A stretch of 64,000 nucleotides of DNA from Eucommia ulmoides (taxonomy: Eukaryota; Streptophyta; Magnoliopsida; Garryales; Eucommiaceae): assembly GCA_016647705.1 (NCBI GenBank), contig CM028334.1, positions 12,309,546 through 12,373,545 of the forward strand, read 5' to 3'. The position numbers and the translations under genes are program-made. A model generated the notes under the pieces. That model saw only the letters and a program-made list of their open reading frames with translations, ran no database searches and was not told the DNA's origin. Below, in pieces: positions 11,619 to 21,555 of the stretch (the stretch's first letter is position 1; each line of letters starts with the position of its first letter).

Positions 11619-12391
11619 CTCTCTTCTGCTCAATTCTCTCTCCCTCTCCCACCGGAACCACCCTTGTTACGGGGTGGTGGGACCACCCCCTGTTAGATGG
11701 GTGATTCCAGGCTCGTAACAGGGGATGGTTCACCCACTGTAATAGGGGGTGAACCACTACCCGTTTCGGGGATGGAATCACCCCTTGTATTCATAAGGCA
11801 AGGGTTGACAGTTAGCCCAACAGCGGCCATGAATCCGAGAGCTTCATCAACCCTACGAGCCAGTTCTTGGTACCTATCGAAAAACCATCCCTTATAGTCA
11901 AACACCAACAAAACCCGACCAGGTTTTATTGTTCAAAAGCCAAAAGAAATAAGGCTTGGCCAAACTGTAGCTTTTGGCCGTAAGTAGTGTCTGAGGGTCT
12001 GGAATTCTCGACCTCTCGTCGAAAGTATCACCATTAATGTTGTCTCCTCTGTTACTCAGCAGCTTCACTCCATCCTTCTCCTCGAATGGGTCCGACCTCG
12101 GCTTTGCAAACTGACCCGCCATTGTTCCCACCTTAATATACCAATGCCACCATAACAATAAAATTTTAAATAAAAAAAAACCCCAATTTTCAGCCATTCT
12201 CATTTAATAGCAACAAATTGGGGAGAAAGTAGTCAAATTTGGAGAAAAAAAAAAAAAAAAAAACAGACAATTGAACAAACACAAGCGATTTCTGAATTTC
12301 CAAATTGAAGTGATTAAGCAAAAAAAATTTGAAAAACACTTAATGCGAATAGAAACCCTGTAACAAAAAATTACTTCGCATTTACATATAA

Positions 12392-12425
12392 TTAGTTTTA
12401 GCCCGCGCAATGCGCAGGTTTAGAC
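12392..12425 (-). mobile_element. Helitron-like 3' terminus
   Basis: On the minus strand the sequence has a short GC-rich hairpin (CCTGCGCATTGCGCGGG), then four to five bases and CTAA followed by T. That is the Helitron end pattern (hairpin, then CTRR, host T). The body would extend to higher coordinates inside the DAHP synthase intron. No 5' terminus was identified. Confidence 0.5.
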
Positions 12426-12823
12426 AAAAAATAAAAATAAAAATCATATTAGGTTTATTTATAATAATGCAAAAATAGTTGTTTACTATCTGGATACTAA
12501 TCTAATAGGAATTGTATTTTTTTTTTCATGATGTTTGTATTTGATACTCTTAATAAAAAAATCACAAAATTAGTTTTTGACCTCAGAGCCAAAAAATCAC
12601 AAAAATATCAATATATTGCGTGTTCTTCAAATTTTGTAAAATTACTATGGCCTAGTATACAAACTTAAAATTTTAGTCAATATATTTCACGTTGGTACAA
12701 TAATTTTTTATTAATCCAAAATTATTATACTACTTTAAAATAACTACAATTTTCATATAAAAAATTACAATAACTTTTATGGTATACAATGATTTTTAAC
12801 TTTGAGAAAATTATTAGTTTTTC

Positions 12824-14686
12824 CTAAAAAAGTCATTATACAAAGTGAATTAGATAAATAATGAATCGTAAAATGCGGATTTTTTTTTTAAAAAAAAATA
12901 TTTTTAACTTATGCAATGCTCATCAAGAACCCTTTTTTTTTTTTTTTTTTTTCAATTATGGAAAAAAAATACATTCATTTAGGATAAGATTAATGCTAAA
13001 ATAGATTATGATGTAGGAAAAGTCAAGTTCCCTCCACGTGTTCGCCAACTGGACCAAGTCAATCAGCCACGTCATCAACTCTATGTCATGGCGACCTGAG
13101 TAGCCTGGTGAATAGAAAACCCGGGTCTCCTCTCAGGTCAGCGAATATGAAGCACTTAAGATCTCTACACAACGACATCCCGAAGAATCGTCATAGAATG
13201 GCAGGTCGGCGAGGATAGCCCAACCTGCATCTCGGTTCCCTGGCTGGCCTGTCCTATGGGTTTCGCAATCTACAGTATCAGGGCTCAGGCCCATAGCTCT
13301 AATCTGTCGTGTCTGCCACGCGCCTGACTAATTAGTGCTAAACTACGTTTAAAGCCCTAATCTTGCGAAATGCTAATCACTTATTTGCCTATAAATAGAA
13401 GGCTTCTCCAATACTTTTAAGCAAGCGAACAGCCAGCTATAAACTCCCAGCCAAGTCAGCATAATAATTTTGCTCTCAACCTTAATTTCCCACCGAGCTC
13501 TTACTCTCACGCTTGAGGGGACACACCGGGAACACCCTGATCTGTCCTGTGTGCAAATAACAGATTGGAGCTAAGCCCGGACAACGGTTTGCAAGAGAGG
13601 ACACTAGTTCGGATTACTGCCAGGACGAGGTTTGTTCAACCCTGGACTAGGAATCTAGCAGGGACGAAGATCATCCCACGATTGCCTTCGACATCCTTTG
13701 GAGGGTGGCTGGACCATACTGCAAGTTGGACCAATTTTTGACACCAACAGATTATTAGGAAAAAAATGTCTTTGAGGACTATCATTTTCAACCCACATGA
13801 TTTATCCATTTTTTGAATAAAAAATAATTTAATTATTTTTTAAAAAAATCCAATATTATGAATTTTTTTTTTTGTAAAACATGAACTTTTGAATTGATAA
13901 TAATAACGAAACAAAGATAAAAAAATAAATAGAATTATTAATTAAAAATAATTTTATTGGAATGAAATTTAATTTAATTTTTTTAAAAGAATCCAAAATT
14001 ATGAACATAATTTTTCAAAAAATTTAAAAAAAAAATTGATTTGATAATAAAAAACGAAACAAAAATAAATAAATAAATACATATAATTTTTAATTAAAAA
14101 AATAATTTATTTTATTATGCAAATATAGAATTGGAATTGCTTAAAAAATCACTGCATAAAGTGAATTATCTAAATAATGAATCGTAAATTTTGGATTTTT
14201 AAAAAATCATTTTAATTTATAAAATGCTCATCAAGAGTCCATTTTTTTTTTCAATTATGGAAAAAAAAATACATTTATTGAGGATAAGATAAATGCTAAA
14301 ATAAATTATTGGGGAACAGAATGTCGTTGAGGGACCAACATTTTCAACCCACATGATTCATCCCCTTTTTAAAAAAAAATAATTTACTTATTTAAAAAAA
14401 AAATCAATATTATGAATATTTTTTTTTTTAAATGAATGAAAGTTCGAATTGATAATAATAACTAAAAATAAATAAATAAATAAATAGAATTATTAATTAA
14501 AATATAATTTTATTTGACTAAAAATTAATTTAATTTTTTTAAAAAAATCTAAAATTATGAATATAATTTTTTAAAAAAAGAACAAAATTTTGAATTGATA
14601 ATTAAAAAAGTAAAATAAAAAAATATATAATTATTAATTAAAAAATAATAATTTATTTTATTATGCAAATATAGAATTGGAATTGA
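12824..14686. repeat. tandem duplication of about 550 bp, first copy interrupted by a solo LTR
   Basis: Copy 1 (12824-14133, less the insert) and copy 2 (14134-14686) share phrases in order: 'aagtgaatta', 'aatgaatcgtaaa', 'tgctcatcaag', 'caacccacatgatt' and 'gcaaatatagaattgg'. It is very AT-rich and noncoding. Both copies lie in the DAHP synthase intron. Confidence 0.8.
13009..13749 (+). repeat. solo LTR, Gypsy type, with target duplication
   Basis: The 741-bp unit begins TGATGTAGGA and ends ACACCAACA. It is flanked by GATTA on both sides (13004-13008 and 13750-13754). A TATA box, CCTATAAATA, lies at 13387-13396. A 'gaggggacacaccggga' phrase is shared in form with the LTRs of element C. It is absent from the matching place in the tandem copy at about 14310, which confirms an insertion. 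Confidence 0.9.
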
Positions 14687-15431
14687 AAGAAATTTTGTAT
14701 TCATTTTCAATGTTATTTAATTGGAATTAAATTCATTTAATGTTATTGGTAATTGAAATAGAAAATCTTAGCTATTGATTTAATAAAAGTAGGAGATTGA
14801 AGAGATTAGTTATAATTCATTCTAAAGACTTGTCTTCCACTTTTAAGTATTATAATAAGATTCATCTAATAAGTGGTTATGGAATAGAGAAAAACAACAT
14901 TATTGGAGGATTAAGCTTGAGGGTACTAATCGTAATAGTATTTTTTAGATTTTTACCTTGATTATGGGCATTTGGCCCCCAAACATGAGAACGATGCTCA
15001 TCTGGAGAAGAATCCTGAATGTGTCTCAAATGTTATTAGCACTGAACTCCTTGAAACGCTCGGTGCAATCCCCTCCTTGCAATGGGAATGCCTACCCCAA
15101 TGCGGCCTTCGCGAGTTACTCCTCCAGATTCTTTGCCTCACCAACGAAAACGATCGAAGGGAAAGCCTCAATTGTCTTAAGCACTGATTTGAGCTCGCCT
15201 TCATCTGGGTACTCAAGTAGCTGCAGGGCCTTCTTGGTTTTCCAGCTTTCGACGCTCCATTTTCTCCGCGCAGAGAGAGGGGGAGAGGGAGGAAGTGAAG
15301 TGACGTGCAGTGAAGGGAGGGAGGGAGGGAGGGAAAGGGAGGAAGAGAGATAGATAGAGAGTTGAGCAGGATAGAGAGAAGTGAAAGCAAAAAAGAAAAA
15401 AAATAATTAAAAAATTTTAAAAATGCAAAAA

Positions 15432-15586
15432 GACTATTTTGCCTCTACATTCTGTTACTTTTGACATAATTTTTTACAGAATGGTAATTTAAAAATGTGT
15501 TAATACGTGGAGAATTTAAAATGAAATGCGTAAATTTAAAAAGATTACTTAGAAATGTGTCAATAGTTAGAGAGTTTAAAATGTAT
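15432..15586 (-). repeat. right terminal inverted repeat of the DAHP-synthase MULE, inner part
   Basis: The reverse complement aligns with 9797-9954. It is cut at 15586 by the insertion of element B and resumes at 23696. Confidence 0.65.
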
Positions 15587-17700
15587 TGTTGATCCTAAGA
15601 TTTTAATAGATAATTAAATGTTGATGTTTCGGTGGAACTAACGGTTTGATTAAGTGTTTTAATTTATTAGCTTCAAATAATGAAGGATTAAGAGGTTGAA
15701 GAATTTGAAGAACCTAGGAAAAACAAGTCAGGTTAAATTTTAACTTTTAATATCCCAATTAGGATCACATATGATACAAAAAGATTTTTAAATAATTTTT
15801 CTAAATATGTGTGTTTTTAATAGGATTTTAATTAGATAAATTATTTGTTCATATGTGTAATTGAAAAATAAATATTTATAATTGATTAAAATTGAATTTA
15901 AGTATTTAGTGGAGCTAACCAAGAAAATAAATTGGTTGAAGGGGGAAAACTAAATTAAAAACGAGTTTAGAAAAATAATCCAGCATCCATAAGTCGACAG
16001 GTAAGTCGACCGGACAAAGAAGGAAAACTCTATGTATCTCTCGGTCGACAGGTAGGTCGACCTGTACTTAAAAATAAACTCTTTGTATCTATAAGTCGAC
16101 AGAGAGGACGACCTGTGAAGAGAAATGAAACTCTCTGAATCTTTAGGTCGACAGATAGGTCGACCGATGGGCACAAAATCTTTGGTTTGGCTACATCTTG
16201 AATCGAGCGATCGACTACTGATCTTGGTTGGTCGACTTGTATGTTTGTTTCAAGATATTATGGAATTCCAAAATTTAATCTGAAAATAGCCATTACTAGC
16301 CTTTTTTTGGTTATGATACATGAGAGATTTTAAGGATTTAATATTATTTGAGATATACTATACATATTATGTTATCCCTATTGATTTGGTTAATTAAGTT
16401 GGAATATTTCTCAATTTAATACATATAATTGTTTCTATTCTATTTGATTGTCATTGAGAAATATTTGGGGGACTTAATTGAGAAATTTAAAGGTTATAAT
16501 TAAGTGAATTGAACCAAAATGAAGTCTTAATGATATAAGGGGTCTAAAAGAGTAATTAAGTATCATGACAAATGGAAACTAGCCGTTAGAGATTTGATTT
16601 TAGTCTCATTTATATAGACCTACGCTTTTTATATAATAAAGAGACATTAAGAAAAATCAAGAAATCATATTGAGTTTTTCTAAGAGAAATCATATTGAGT
16701 TTTTATAAGAGCTTTTCTAAGAGACATTCTTGAAAATCATTTGCTGAGAATCATTACTGCTACCGAATATGAAGTAACATCGCTTTAATTATTTTTTTCG
16801 GTGGATTCTGGGTGAGATCTTTCCAAATTACTTTCTATATAGTATTGCTTGATTAATTTTTGGAATTTAATATTTTAGAAATTGTTTTATGATTTTTTAT
16901 AGAAAAATATTTTTTAAACAATTTCTTGAATTAATCTGATTACGTGCTACCCATTTTTGTTTAAAATCAGATTTTGAGTTTCTCACTTTTCTATCACTAA
17001 TTTTGGGATATTAATTGGATTTTAATTTATCTGAGATAGTAGAAACTCCAAGTGAGAAAAATCACTTGAAATTTTTTAATTGATAAGTTGAGTGACGGAT
17101 TAAACACGGTTAGGTGTATTTAATCAAATGGTAGCTGATTTTAGTCTCTTCTTGTAAAGAGATTGAGATAGTAATTCTTTCTTAATTGAATTGTTTTGTT
17201 TGGATTTTGTAACGGTTCAATCCTTACCGGGTAAAAGGATATTTGAAGTGTTTTGTGAGATTTTGATTCTTTAGCATTTGTTTTAAAAAGAATTAAGTTA
17301 TTCTTGAACTTGTAAAAAGTAGAAGTTATTCCTTAGTCTGTGAAAATGAAATTTTGTAAAGGTTGATTCTGAGCCTATAAAAGAATCTTTGTGAGAGTTT
17401 AGTTCCTATCTTTAAAAGAATCTTGAGTTTAGTAGGTGCGACTCTTCGTAGGGCTCGGAGGACTAGATTAGCCAAGAGTAACTTGATGAACCAGTATAAA
17501 TTTGTGGTGTGCTGCAATCTTTATTTTATTTATTTTTGTTATTTGGTGTGCACCTATTTGATTTTTTATTTCCGTTGTGACATAAAGATAATAATTAATT
17601 TAGGATTAAGATTAATTATTTGAGTTATTAAAGTATTTTTTATTTGATATTTTTAATTACCCAATTCACCCCCCTCTTGAGTATTTCACAGGTCCAATCA
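15587..17700 (+). repeat. 5' LTR of element B
   Basis: The LTR is 2114 bp, from TGTTGATCC to CCAATCA. It contains the GTCGAC array and, downstream of it, a TATA-like TATATA at 16611. Confidence 0.95.
15993..16240 (+). promoter_or_regulatory. four-unit array of paired GTCGAC palindromes (candidate LTR enhancer)
   Basis: GTCGAC occurs at 15993, 16005, 16044, 16056, 16095, 16147 and 16159, with a one-base variant near 16107. The units repeat every 51-52 bp, and within a unit the two palindromes are 12 bp (start to start) apart. Units are joined by 'aaactctntgtatct'-like spacers. The array sits about 450-620 bp before a TATA-like box in the LTR, where U3 enhancers lie. Function is inferred from position and regularity. 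Confidence 0.55.
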
Positions 17701-17716
17701 TTGGAATCAGAGTTGG
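17701..17716 (+). other. primer binding site of element B
   Basis: TTGGAATCAGAGTTGG follows the LTR directly. It differs slightly from the TTGGTATCAGAGC site that is complementary to initiator tRNA-Met. Confidence 0.75.
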
Positions 17717-17758
17717 TTTTAGCTCGATATACTTCACAGTATAGCTAAACACGATCAC

Positions 17759-19123
17759 ATGGAGTGTCTTGATTCTACAATTATGTGTTCTACTGTATAT
17801 TCTATTTCTTCTAATAGTCATTGTTCTAATTGTAAGACTGATATAATTTGCAATGATGAGAATGCAGATAAGGCTATTGAGACACTTATTGCTCTTATGT
17901 ATGTTTTTGGAAAAGAGAATTTTAAACTAGAGTAAAAAATTGCAACTCTTGAAAATAAGAAGCTTAGTACTTTTAAATCTCTAAAGAAAAAAAATTTGGA
18001 CAAATATTTTGAAACTGTTGAGTTTAAAAATGCTTTATCTGAAATTAGTAAGTTGTGTGATAAAATTAAGTCTCTTGAAGATGAGACTGAAATTTTGAAA
18101 AATGATTTTTATGATCTTAAACAGAATAAATTTAAAAGGAAAAATCTTGAAACCTTGAATGAGACCTTGAGTATTGAATTGGACAATACAAGGTATGAGT
18201 TTGATAGAGCTCGTGTGAAAATCAATTCTATTAAAAAAGAGTGTCAAATTCTTAAGAATGATCTTGAATTTATGCATAAAAAGAATTTTGATCTACAGGT
18301 AAACGTTAGCACAAATGAACGGTTACTTGAGATGACTCAAAATGAGCTTAAAGAAGCAATTGATAAATTCAAGGATATTGAGAGTACTAAATCTATTGAA
18401 AAACCAATAGTTATTAAAGTTGCTTCTCAAAATCGCAAACAATATTATACTCCTATACAAAATTATGACTATTCGAAGAGGCGTGCTAACAGTATTAAGT
18501 ATTTTTATTGTGGTAAATTTGGTCATTATAAAAACTCTTGTTATTTATTACATGGTTATCCTGTCGGATCCAGAAACAACCGGATACCAAAAAGAGAAAA
18601 TTTTGGTGTAGGTACAAATCAGAGATTTAGACAAAGGTACAATGAATACTACGTGCCGACAAGAAAATTTGACCAGACAAGAAGATACGATGAATATGCC
18701 TTAACAAAGAGGGAACCAAGGATCAATGTACCTAATAAGAATCAGCACGTGCCAAATACAAGAGTACAGAAGCAACAAGCTCAATACGTAAGAGTTAACA
18801 AAGCTTATCCACAACAAACGGTAAAATACCAATACAAGAAAAAGTTCATTTACAAAGTTATACCAAAGTAGCCTGAAGCACCAAATAAAGGCAAATAAGT
18901 TCTTACTGAATCAGTTCAAAAAATTGTCATTCCAAAGAAGGAATAAATTAAGGTGAAAAATCAAGCATTGATGGAGTCAAAGGATACCAAGTCAGAAATT
19001 ATTAATCCACCAAAAGTGAACACACTACTTGCTCCCAAAGATGATCCAGGTATGTCAAAATTTTTTAAGTTTAAGTTTATTAATTTTGTTAGGGAGACTG
19101 ATCCTGTTCATTTTGAAATTTAG
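17759..19123 (+). pseudogene. ORF1 of element B: coiled-coil plus CCHC-like protein (gag-like)
   Basis: The frame starts MECLDSTIMC at 17759 and ends PVHFEI at 19123, about 454 codons. It is colinear with ORF1 of element A. The longest clean stretch is 17996-18871. The region before about 18400 is coiled-coil-like. The zinc knuckle reads YFYCGKFGHYKNSC: the first Cys is replaced by Tyr, so the knuckle has lost a ligand. Tandem NEYYVPTRKF-type repeats follow. Stops at 17933 and 18869 correspond to Gln in element A, and two more follow before the end. No capsid core is seen. Confidence 0.75.
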
Positions 19124-19136
19124 ATGTTTGTAATAC

Positions 19137-19163
19137 ATGTGTGTGTGTGTGTGTGTGTGTGTG
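19137..19163. repeat. (GT)n microsatellite
   Basis: A GT tract just after ORF1, equivalent in place to the CA tract of element A. Confidence 0.9.
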
Positions 19164-19697
19164 ATTAAATGTTTGAGTAATTTTTTTTTTTTTTTTTAAA
19201 TATATGTGGATCAAAATAAGAGGTAAAAAAAATTGAGCTAAGTTGATCAAATTAAGTTTAAATGCACAAAATCAAATAGCTCAGAATGAGCAGTCGACTC
19301 ATGAGTCGACTGACAATAGTAGACTGGAATACCGAAAGAAGCGCTGCAATCATCTATCGACTGCCTCTAAAATGGTTGTCGACCAACCATTACAGGATAT
19401 AAATACCCTCACTTGTTTCTTTCATTTTATCCGAAACTAAAAACCCTTTTTATCTAAAACCCTTCATCTCCCAAGTTCGTTTAGGCATAAACCTCACGAA
19501 ATCAATTCATTTCGACTTAGATTAGAAGATTTTTGGGTTGAATCTAAAGGTCTAAGGCTTGGATCTGAGTGTTGGAGGCTCATTACTCGTGAAAATAAAG
19601 TTTGGTTTTCTCTAAATTCGAGGGTTTCGATTGGATCTTGATTTAGAATTAATCTCTTGAGATATTTTGGTTGAGTTATTTTAAGTTTGTGTGAAAA

Positions 19698-20987
19698 ATG
19701 CCTAGAATCAAGAATCGTGCTCAAAGGGCTACGTTTAATAATGTATTTTTTTCGAAAGGAAGAGTATGAGAAGAAATATAATGAGGGGTTTGTCAACCGA
19801 AAGGTTTTAGGTTGCAAACCTATAGATTTTGTTAGTTTGAAAGAGAAAAATATTGATATTGAAGGATATTTTAGGAAATTGGGGTAGGTTGATTTTGTCA
19901 CCTAAAGGAATGAGTGGATGCCGGTGTGGGTGAGAATGTTTTATAACGATCTCACTTACAATAATATTGAAATTTCATCCTATGCTAAAGGAAAAGAAAT
20001 CCGGTTAATAGGGGATTATTATGTGATATTTTAGAAATACCTAGAGGAGAGGTAGTTCCGTACAATACCCCTCACTGGCTTTCAATAAATTTTAATAGAA
20101 TAACAATTGCTGAGAAATTTGATTTAGATGGAGACAAAGCAGGATCATTATCTCTTGAGCATCGATTTCTTTATTTGGTGCTAACCTATTCGATTGTGCC
20201 TAGAGGGGGAAGTCATGCTAATGTAAATGACTTTGATATTTATTTGATGAATGAGATTGTTGAAGGGAGAAAATTGGATCTATCTCATATCATGATGGAC
20301 CACATGAAGTATCATGTTCAGAAATCCTCTAGAATATTACCCTATGCTGATGCACTCCAAAGGTTGTTTGATCACTTTGGAGTTGAAACTGATCCTGATG
20401 AGCAACTATTCATAACAATCATACCTGGATAGATCAATGTGGGTAATGCTTCATTAATGGGATATGAGTACAGAGAAAATAGATGGGTAAAAAAGAGGAA
20501 TCAGAAAAGGCAGAAAATACCGGCTGTGGGCGATGAAGAAGATAATGAAGAAGAAATGAGCATAGATCAGAAGATGAATTTTCTTCATGATCAGATTGAT
20601 GATCTAAAGATACATGCGAATTTAATGGATGATCGGATGACTTTGCTAGAAAATAAAATGGTTCAAATGAATATGAACATGGAAGCTGGATTTGGGAAAA
20701 TCACAGGGAATCTGGAACAAATGTTTTAGTTTATACAGTAATCTCATCACGGATACTAGTAGCAGTACAATGCTCAGCCACACTTTATAGGACATCCTAT
20801 GTTTGGAGCATAACAGTCCTTTGGAGGACCAACCACAGCAGGGCCATCTGGAGCAAGACCGTCAACGTCGTTTCATCAGCAAATGACTCCAAGACTAATT
20901 GTTTAGCCAGAAGTTCCGTATCCTCAGCAGCCAACCACTAGTCCGATAAGACTTTATTATCACTTTTCTGGACATAGCCCTCATTAG
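19698..20987 (+). pseudogene. ORF2 of element B: 'putative plant transposon protein'-like, decayed
   Basis: It starts MPRIKNRAQR at 19698 and ends with HFSGHSPH at 20987, about 430 codons. Readable blocks are EWMPVWVRMFYNDLTYN (about 19910), SIVPRGGSHANVNDFDIYLM (about 20185-20245) with LPYADALQRLFDHFGV, an acidic linker, and a coiled coil (20560-20730). There is a frameshift near 19765, a stop after RKLG at the same codon as in element A, several lesions between 20000 and 20150, and a stop at 20727. The domain resembles Transposase_32. Role unknown. Confidence 0.65.
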
Positions 20988-21541
20988 ACCTTTTTTTTTT
21001 TAAATTTGTTATTCAAGACAAGTTTCACATTTACTATTTCAGTCTGTAATAACTAATTTAGGATTGTGGTGAAAGTTGATTTCTAGTGTATGAATTTTGA
21101 AGGATTAACTAGACTTGATCTACTTAATTAAATTTTATATCCCTAATGATGATCCACATGGTATTTGTTGAAAATGATTTTAATACATAAAGTTGATTTT
21201 ATGGATTGATTCAATGTGTTTTTAAAGAAATATTATCAATATTCTGATTTGATTACTTTAGGTTTATTCTTTCAAAGTAAATTATATGTTTGCCTAAAGT
21301 AGAAGTTCGTGTGTTACCCCACTCCCTAATTTTGTTTTTTAGATGACAAATGGGGAGAATTAGTTGATGTTTTATTGAATATCTTAAGGGGAAGTCTATT
21401 TTTATATTTGTGCTCTATTGATTATTTTTTTAATATCTTTATTATTATACTTTAACGAGTTAAAGAACACGTCCTCGAATTTAGGGGGAGCGTGGTTATA
21501 TTATTATTTTGAAGAAAACATCAAAGTTAATTGTCATCATC

Positions 21542-21554
21542 AAAAAGGGGGAGA
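21542..21554 (+). other. polypurine tract of element B
   Basis: AAAAAGGGGGAGA lies one base before the 3' LTR start, the expected plus-strand priming site. Confidence 0.85.
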
Positions 21555-21555
21555 T

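Larger units (their letters stand above)
11800..15261 (-). pseudogene. class II 3-deoxy-D-arabino-heptulosonate 7-phosphate synthase pseudogene
   Basis: DAHP synthase makes the first committed step of the shikimate pathway in plastids. Exon 1 (15261-14957) reads [15 protein letters not shown] and later LQGGDCTERFKEF and LMFGGQMPIIK, then a GT donor at 14956. Exon 2 (12131-11991) starts after an AG acceptor with [19 protein letters not shown] and ends RIPDPQ. A third block (11878-11800) reads [19 protein letters not shown]. These match the family in order. Decay: three stops in exon 1 (one an expected Arg, CGA to TGA); no transit peptide before exon 1; about 35 conserved residues after PDPQ are replaced by unrelated sequence; and everything after GLTV is missing. 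The 2.8-kb intron holds a Helitron end, a tandem duplication and a solo LTR. It lies inside the MULE terminal repeats. Confidence 0.88.

Noticed and set aside
14958..15353. 131-codon plus-strand frame
   Set aside because: Antisense shadow of DAHP synthase exon 1.
15993..16240. CRISPR-like interpretation of the GTCGAC array
   Set aside because: Spacers are themselves repeats of one another, so it is a tandem repeat in an LTR.
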